Source: Thioclava sp. SK-1 (GTDB lineage: Bacteria > Pseudomonadota > Alphaproteobacteria > Rhodobacterales > Rhodobacteraceae). From it: a DNA stretch of 64,000 nt. Of this stretch, positions 57,608-64,000 are shown piece by piece; the first letter of the stretch is position 1; every line of letters begins with the position of its first letter. The position numbers were made by a program, and so were the translations under genes. Under the pieces are notes generated by a model that saw only the letters and a list, made by a program, of their open reading frames with translations, did no database searches and had not been told where the DNA came from. The stretch spans positions 434,001 to 498,000 of the forward strand of contig NZ_MDHA01000032.1 in NCBI RefSeq assembly GCF_001705665.1. Reading direction: 5' to 3'.

Positions 57608-57674
57608 AAAACGGGAACGGGCCTGACGGGCGGTGGTCGTGAACGCTTTCCTTCACATTGATTTCGCCCTATGA

Positions 57675-59473
<1,799 letters not shown>

Positions 59474-59765
59474 TGCCTTCACCTTTCGTTAGAAGGGCAG
59501 GCGTTCACCTTGGGCCAGTGCCGCGACAATTATGTGACCTTGCGCGGAGTTCGACATAGCCTTGTGCCGAACCTCGGTTGAACCGATTATCAATTAAGCC
59601 CTAAAAGATGCGTTGCCGCGCCCGGATTGGTCCTTTTATCAGACCAGATTACCACATTATTGTGCGCCTGAATGCCAAATGATCCGTTAACATGGCCGCA
59701 GTTTTGGCTCATACTTTAGTGGTAGATAAAATTAGATCTATTATTCGCACAACTAAAGCAACGGC

Positions 59766-60476
59766 TTACAGGAAATCTGTCACTACAAAATCTGCAGGCC
59801 GCCCGTGTTGACGCAAAAGCCGACCGTTGGGCAGATCATTGGTTTCCACGCGACGTTCGATTTCGGCAGCGGGTAGGGATTGTTTGGTCCAACGACGGCT
59901 CAAACGCGCGCGCAGCTCTGGTTCTGGCACATGTAGCCGGATCGATAGGTCGAAATGCAGGAATAAATCGCGCCACCCCGGTTGGGTCAGCAAAAGATAG
60001 TTCCCTTCGACCAACACAAAACGGGTGGCAGCTGGAACGATCGCGCCCTGGACAATAACCTGATCACGGTCGCGGTCGAACACCGGCACAGGCAGGTCCT
60101 TACCCGGCAGTCGCGCGGCGGCCAGACAGGCAGATAGTCCTGCAATATCAAAGGTTTCGGGTGCGCCCTTGACCTTTCGTAAACCGTGCTGATCTAACCA
60201 GTCATTGTCGCGGTGAAACCCGTCCATTGGCAAAATTGCGGCACTGCCAGGTGTGGCGGCATTCAAATCACGCGCCAAATCCTTGGCCAGCCGTGACTTG
60301 CCAGAACCGGGGGCGCCCACAATGGCAATGACCGCCCGCGCCCCGTCGATATTGCGCAGATGCCCAGCCAGATCGGCGCGGGGCACCCGCATTTCAGATG
60401 GCATGATCGCCCCGTGATCACCCATGGGGCCATCACCGCTTGCCCAGGTTTCGGCATGCATATTGGGCGATTCCAT
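59766..60476 (-). CDS. P-loop nucleoside/nucleotide kinase-like protein
   Basis: 236-residue kinase of the uridine kinase/pantothenate kinase/YggC-like group (FrcK/PRK fold). Walker A GAPGSGKS (54-61), ILPMDGFHRDN (81-91, catalytic Asp), KGAPETFD (103-110), VPVFDRDRDQ and FVLVEGNYLLL. A related group phosphorylates fructose or pentoses. The substrate is unknown. It is the second gene after the ThiE-like protein (4 bases apart). The exact start is uncertain: several Met codons lie in the first 30 residues and the region before the P-loop is poorly conserved. Confidence 0.82.
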   Translation of the reverse strand: MESPNMHAETWASGDGPMGDHGAIMPSEMRVPRADLAGHLRNIDGARAVIAIVGAPGSGKSRLAKDLARDLNAATPGSAAILPMDGFHRDNDWLDQHGLRKVKGAPETFDIAGLSACLAAARLPGKDLPVPVFDRDRDQVIVQGAIVPAATRFVLVEGNYLLLTQPGWRDLFLHFDLSIRLHVPEPELRARLSRRWTKQSLPAAEIERRVETNDLPNGRLLRQHGRPADFVVTDFL

Positions 60477-60480
60477 TAGC

Positions 60481-61101
60481 TTAGCCCATTGCCTTGATCA
60501 GCCGGTCCAGCGCGGCTGAAGGATCCTCTTCGCGCCAGATTTCTTCACCGATGGCAAACCAATCGGTCACCGGCGCATATTGCGCGATCAGGGCTTCTGT
60601 CAAAGCACCTTCGGCCACGATCGGCACTTCGATCACTTCGGACCACCATTGGAACAGATCGTCTTCGATCTTATCGCCACTGCCCAGATTGCTGTCGCCA
60701 ATCGGGCCAAAACAAACGTAATCCGCCCCGGCCTCGCCAGCGGTCATGCCGTTATGGCGCGATACGCCACAATGGGCGCCGACAATCGCATCAGAGCCCA
60801 GCTCTTTGCGGGCATGGCGCACGGTGCGCGCCCCATCGGTCAGATGCACACCATCGAGCCCGTGGCGTTCCACTAGCTGCACATGGCGTTCAATGACCAA
60901 GGCGACATCGCGCGCATGGGCGACCTCCCGGCAGGCATCAGCGGCCCGCCCGATTAGATCCTCGTCAGAGCTTGCCAGCGCAAGGCGGATACAGGCAATT
61001 TCATGCGTATCCAGGACCCGCGCCAATTGGCTTGGGAAAATTTCGGTATCGAAAGAGGGGGGTGTCAGCAGGTAAATCTGCGGGCGGTCCTCTGTGTCCA
61101 T
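60481..61101 (-). CDS. ThiE-like protein lacking canonical active-site residues
   Basis: 206-residue TIM-barrel protein of the thiamin-phosphate synthase superfamily. It keeps the scaffold (GLDGVHLTDGARTVRHAR at 81-98, VGAHCGVSRHNGMTAGEAGADYVCFGPIGD, VPIVAEGALT), but the catalytic motifs of ThiE are changed: QLRDK becomes IRLAL near 38-42, and the pyrophosphate-binding NDR becomes ERH at 71-73. The canonical ThiE is encoded at 8646-9251. It is therefore not expected to make thiamin phosphate; a TenI-like or novel role is possible. ATG 61101 has GAGG upstream. Next to a P-loop kinase, divergent from trmJ. Confidence 0.75.
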   Translation of the reverse strand: MDTEDRPQIYLLTPPSFDTEIFPSQLARVLDTHEIACIRLALASSDEDLIGRAADACREVAHARDVALVIERHVQLVERHGLDGVHLTDGARTVRHARKELGSDAIVGAHCGVSRHNGMTAGEAGADYVCFGPIGDSNLGSGDKIEDDLFQWWSEVIEVPIVAEGALTEALIAQYAPVTDWFAIGEEIWREEDPSAALDRLIKAMG

Positions 61102-61207
61102 TGCGCAACCTCGCATCTTTGGCGGCTATTGTGTCCTCATAGCGCAACGTTGCACGGCTTGCCAGTGGGCGCGCACCGCCTTATTCGGAGAGCGAGAGGA
61201 GCCGTTC

Positions 61208-61960
61208 ATGCAAGATCACCCGACCACCCCCCCCAGTCAGCCGGTTATTGTTCTGGTCCGCCCACAGATGGGCGAGAATATCGGCGCGGCGGCGCGGGCG
61301 ATGTTGAACTTCTCATTGAACCAGATGCGCTTGGTGGATCCGCGCGATGGTTGGCCCAACCCAAAAGCTGTGACAATGGCCGCAGGGGCTGCCGGGCGCG
61401 TGCTGGATCATGCGGGCGTGTTCAAGGATCTTCCCGGCGCGCTGCATGATTGCGATTTTGTTTTTGCAACAACAGCACGCGGGCGCGAATTGCCCAAGCC
61501 GATTTATACCCCAGAAGCCGCCATGGCCGAGGCGCATCAGCGTATCAGCGCAGGTCAAAAGGTTGGAATTTTGTTCGGGCCTGAACGCACCGGGTTGGAA
61601 AATGATGATATCACGCGCGCGAACGCCATCATCACAGTACCGGTAAATCCCGAATTTTTCTCATTAAATTTGGGTCAGGCGGTCTTGCTGACGGCCTATG
61701 AATATTCGCGCCATACCCATGCCGCGCCGGCCATCAATCCAGGCCTGGATGGGTTCACCCCTGCCAATGGCCAAGAGGTTGAAGCCTGGGGCGACCGCAT
61801 GGAAGACGCGCTGGAACAGGCCGGTTTCTTTCATCCGGCCGAAAAGGCGCCAATGATGAAGCGCAACTTGCGCAACATGTGGACCCGGTTCCAAATGACC
61901 CGACAAGAGGCGCAAACCCTGCATGGGGCTTTGAAGCAATTGCTGCGAGGCAAGGGTTAA
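61208..61960 (+). CDS. trmJ: tRNA/rRNA methyltransferase, TrmJ/SpoU type
   Basis: 250-residue SPOUT (trefoil-knot) methyltransferase. VIVLVRPQMGENIGAAARAMLNF at the N terminus, GILFGPERTGLENDDITRAN and VNPEFFSLNLGQAVLLTAYEYSR form the three SpoU motifs and the SAM knot. TrmJ 2'-O-methylates residue 32 of tRNAs. ATG 61208 is supported by GAGGAG; the longer frame overlaps the divergent ThiE-like gene. The C-terminal helix region (about 165-250) is the TrmJ extension. Followed by the small membrane protein after 3 bases. Confidence 0.9.
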   Translation: MQDHPTTPPSQPVIVLVRPQMGENIGAAARAMLNFSLNQMRLVDPRDGWPNPKAVTMAAGAAGRVLDHAGVFKDLPGALHDCDFVFATTARGRELPKPIYTPEAAMAEAHQRISAGQKVGILFGPERTGLENDDITRANAIITVPVNPEFFSLNLGQAVLLTAYEYSRHTHAAPAINPGLDGFTPANGQEVEAWGDRMEDALEQAGFFHPAEKAPMMKRNLRNMWTRFQMTRQEAQTLHGALKQLLRGKG

Positions 61961-61963
61961 GCG

Positions 61964-62209
61964 ATGGCAACAGTTGCTGCGATATTACCTGATCCGATCT
62001 GGTGTCTTGCGGCCTTCGTCCTTTGCGTCGCGGTGGATTGTGCGATTCACACGTGGTTCTATATCCTAGGTCGGCGGGGGGATCTGCCGCGTGTTTTGCG
62101 AAATATGGGGCCTGTTGGCTTCTATGCGCTTCGGGTGGGGCTCTGCGCCGCCCGCATCGGCTATTCCATCGCATTCATTTTGCTGATTCTTACCACAGTC
62201 GTCCTTTAG
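61964..62209 (+). CDS. Small membrane protein
   Basis: 81-residue protein with two hydrophobic segments (about 10-30 IWCLAAFVLCVAVDCAIHTWF and 58-80 GLCAARIGYSIAFILLILTTVVL) separated by a basic loop (GRRGDLPRVLRN). Only three bases after trmJ with AAGGG nine bases before the ATG, so it is probably cotranslated. No family is recognised; ctaA follows 150 bases later. Confidence 0.6.
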   Translation: MATVAAILPDPIWCLAAFVLCVAVDCAIHTWFYILGRRGDLPRVLRNMGPVGFYALRVGLCAARIGYSIAFILLILTTVVL

Positions 62210-62358
62210 GCCGGGCGGTGATTGGCGTCAGCTGCGACCAATTGCCCCGGAAACAGCTGTGCAGGACCCATCATGGGGCAAACCCGCTTGAACGCCTGTG
62301 CTGTGCCGCCTAGTTTGTGCGGCGCCCCCATTTGTGCCGGGCCCGAAGGAGAGCATAT

Positions 62359-63501
62359 ATGAGCCAAAAGCGCAGCATCTTTGAAGAGGTCGGCAGTGAT
62401 GTCAAAGCCGCCCCGGCCTTAAAAGGTGGCATGATCAATGCCAAATCGCGCGGGGCCCGCCGGGGCATTCGGGCCTGGCTTGCGGTGCTATTCGTGCTGG
62501 TCTTGACCATGATCGCCGTGGGTGGGGCAACGCGGCTGACAGATAGCGGATTGTCGATCACCGAATGGAAGCCGTTGTCGGGCGCTGTGCCGCCGATGAC
62601 GCCGGAAGATTGGGCGGCAGAATTCCAGAACTATCAGCAGATCCCACAATATGAGCTGCTGAACGCCAATATGACCTTGCAGGAATTCAAGGGAATTTAC
62701 TGGTGGGAATGGGGCCATCGTCAGCTGGGTCGGGTTATTGGGCTGGTCTGGGCGCTGGGGTTCTTTGGGTTCTGGATTGCGGGGCGCTTTCCCACGGGCT
62801 GGGTGCCGCGCCTTCTGGGCCTTGGGGTATTGGGCGGATTGCAAGGCGCGATCGGCTGGTGGATGGTGTCTTCGGGCCTGACCGGAGAGATGGTGGCCGT
62901 AGCGTCTTACCGCTTGGCGGTGCATTTGGGGCTGGCCTTCGTTATTCTTGGGTTGATCGCATGGTATGCGATGCAGCTGTCACGCAGTGAGGCGGCTTTG
63001 CTTCAGGCACGGCGTCTCGCAGAACCCAAGCTGTTTGGCATGGCCACAGGGATGTTGCATCTGGCCTTCGTGCAAATCCTTCTGGGGGCGTTAACCGCAG
63101 GCATTGATGCCGGGCGGGGCTATACCGATTGGCCGCTGATGGGGGGATATATCTTGCCGCCCGATCCGTTCTCCGAAGTGCCCTTGTGGAAGAATTTCTT
63201 TGAAAACGCTGCTTTGGTGCAGTTCAATCACCGCATTGTCGGGTATCTGCTGTTCGCCTTTGGGGTTGTCACGGTGCTCAAGGCGCGCCGTTCTGCGCAT
63301 CCGAACACGCGTCAGGCCTTCTTGCTGATGGGGGCGATGTTGCTGTTGCAAGTCGTGCTGGGCGTCGTGACCTTGCTGCATGGTGCGCCGGTTCATTTGG
63401 GGCTGGCCCATCAATTCGGCGCGGTGCTGTTGTGGGTGATGATCTTGCGTGCCCGCCACCACGCCCGTTATCCCATCGTTCAATCCGTCAGAGGGGCCTG
63501 A
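62359..63501 (+). CDS. ctaA: Heme A synthase
   Basis: 380-residue CtaA/COX15 protein that oxidises heme O to heme A for cytochrome c oxidase. Eight helices; family blocks are VGGATRLTDSGLSITEWKPL (loop after helix 1), WWEWGHRQLGRVIGLVWA (heme-ligand His), YRLAVHLGLAFVILGL, FNHRIVGYLLFAFGV and LGLAHQFGAVLLWVMI, supplying the four His heme ligands. ATG 62359 has AAGGAG seven bases upstream. It lies one base before the M32 peptidase gene. ctaB and the cox structural genes are not in the window. Confidence 0.95.
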   Translation: MSQKRSIFEEVGSDVKAAPALKGGMINAKSRGARRGIRAWLAVLFVLVLTMIAVGGATRLTDSGLSITEWKPLSGAVPPMTPEDWAAEFQNYQQIPQYELLNANMTLQEFKGIYWWEWGHRQLGRVIGLVWALGFFGFWIAGRFPTGWVPRLLGLGVLGGLQGAIGWWMVSSGLTGEMVAVASYRLAVHLGLAFVILGLIAWYAMQLSRSEAALLQARRLAEPKLFGMATGMLHLAFVQILLGALTAGIDAGRGYTDWPLMGGYILPPDPFSEVPLWKNFFENAALVQFNHRIVGYLLFAFGVVTVLKARRSAHPNTRQAFLLMGAMLLLQVVLGVVTLLHGAPVHLGLAHQFGAVLLWVMILRARHHARYPIVQSVRGA

Positions 63502-63502
63502 T

Positions 63503-64000
63503 ATGACCGCGTTCCAAGAGCTATCGCAGTTTCTTCGTGACACACAGGCACTGTCGCGCGTGTCGATGCGCACCGGTTGGGATCAGGAAACCGTTATGCC
63601 GCGCGGTGCATCTGACGACCGTGCCGAAGAAATGGCCGCGCTGGAATCCATCCTCCACGCGCGGCGCACCGATCCGCGGCTCCCTGATTGGCTGGACCGG
63701 GCACAGGCGCAAACCCCGGCACAGGCGCGTATCTTGGAACTGACCGCGCGCAGCTATGCCCGTACAACCCGCATCCCTGCGCGTTTGGCAACAGAATTGG
63801 CGCGGCTGACGTCGCTGTCACAGGGGGTTTGGGCACGCGCCCGCGCGGACGAGGATGCCGGCGCTTTTTTACCCACATTGTCACAGGTCGTTGCCCTTAA
63901 ACGAGAAGAGGCACAGGCCCTGTCAGATGGCGACCCATATGATGCGCTGCTGGAAGATTACGAACCGGGCACAACGCAGGTCGAAATAGCGCAGATATTT
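63503..64000 (+). CDS. M32-family carboxypeptidase, N-terminal part (runs off the window)
   Basis: 166 codons are visible and the frame stays open to the right edge. The N terminus FQELSQFLRDTQALSRVSMRTGWDQETVMPRGASDDRAEE is typical of Taq-type M32 metallocarboxypeptidases (about 490 residues, zinc site HEXXH, located beyond the window). WDQETVMP in place of the usual WDMETMMP is a close match. ATG one base after the ctaA stop, with AGGGG upstream. It removes C-terminal residues from peptides. Confidence 0.9.
   Translation, partial: MTAFQELSQFLRDTQALSRVSMRTGWDQETVMPRGASDDRAEEMAALESILHARRTDPRLPDWLDRAQAQTPAQARILELTARSYARTTRIPARLATELARLTSLSQGVWARARADEDAGAFLPTLSQVVALKREEAQALSDGDPYDALLEDYEPGTTQVEIAQIF

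Overview
The window is ordinary chromosomal backbone of an alphaproteobacterium, most likely a marine member of the Rhodobacteraceae (Roseobacter group). The evidence is the moderately high GC content, the atpHAGDC operon, the lptF-lptG-lptD-surA-pdxA-ksgA cluster, the TPP-riboswitch-led thiMED plus pyrimidine-precursor ABC transporter operon, a trans-membrane heme A synthase of the alphaproteobacterial type, DUF2125 and HPP-CBS proteins, and several copies of an intergenic GGATATTT...AAGATGAAA element that I recall as common in this family. The genus cannot be fixed from the sequence. I see no prophage, integron, CRISPR array or intact insertion sequence.

Layout. 1-5.2 kb: the end of an MFS transporter, purU, a 2Fe-2S ferredoxin, a peptidoglycan-binding lipoprotein and a DegP-type protease. 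5.4-10.2 kb: a tightly overlapping minus-strand thiamin salvage operon (thiM, thiE, thiD, periplasmic binding protein, ATPase, permease) behind a TPP riboswitch. 10.2-20.3 kb: a small conserved protein, a CAT-anticodon tRNA, purM-purN, a YmdB-type phosphoesterase, an SLC13-type permease, yebC, a split YeeE/YedE pair behind an AT-rich palindrome, a purine/uracil-type permease and a FUSC-like protein. 20.9-27.7 kb: ilvD, an exopolysaccharide-type sugar transferase, an LpxR-like lipid A deacylase, a Hint-domain protein, rpsD and a small exported protein. 27.9-34.9 kb: hisC-tyrA-extensin-like operon, a DUF2125 protein, a ChaC-like cyclotransferase and a MotA/ExbB-like plus OmpA/MotB-like pair. 34.9-41.3 kb: M23 peptidase, clpA, HPP-CBS protein, gloB and a methyltransferase. 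41.7-46.6 kb: F1 ATP synthase operon. 46.8-54.5 kb: LPS export and outer-membrane assembly operon. 54.7-64 kb: pepA-holC, a YoaK-like protein, tgt, a hemolysin-III-like protein, a P-loop kinase with a degenerate ThiE-like protein, trmJ, a small membrane protein, ctaA and the start of an M32 carboxypeptidase.

Functional themes. Many genes supply or transport cofactors and building blocks: thiamin, purines, branched-chain amino acids, histidine/tyrosine, pyridoxal phosphate and heme A. Others build the envelope: LptFGD, SurA, LpxR, M23, extensin-like and DegP. The least explained items are the stator-like membrane pair at 32.3-34.9 kb, the ThiE-like protein that lacks canonical active-site residues at 60.5-61.1 kb, the possible sulfide-responsive operator before the YeeE pair, a possible structured leader before the purine permease, a very strong double hairpin at 3.4 kb and the dispersed intergenic motif. 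No clearly new defence or mobile system is visible.
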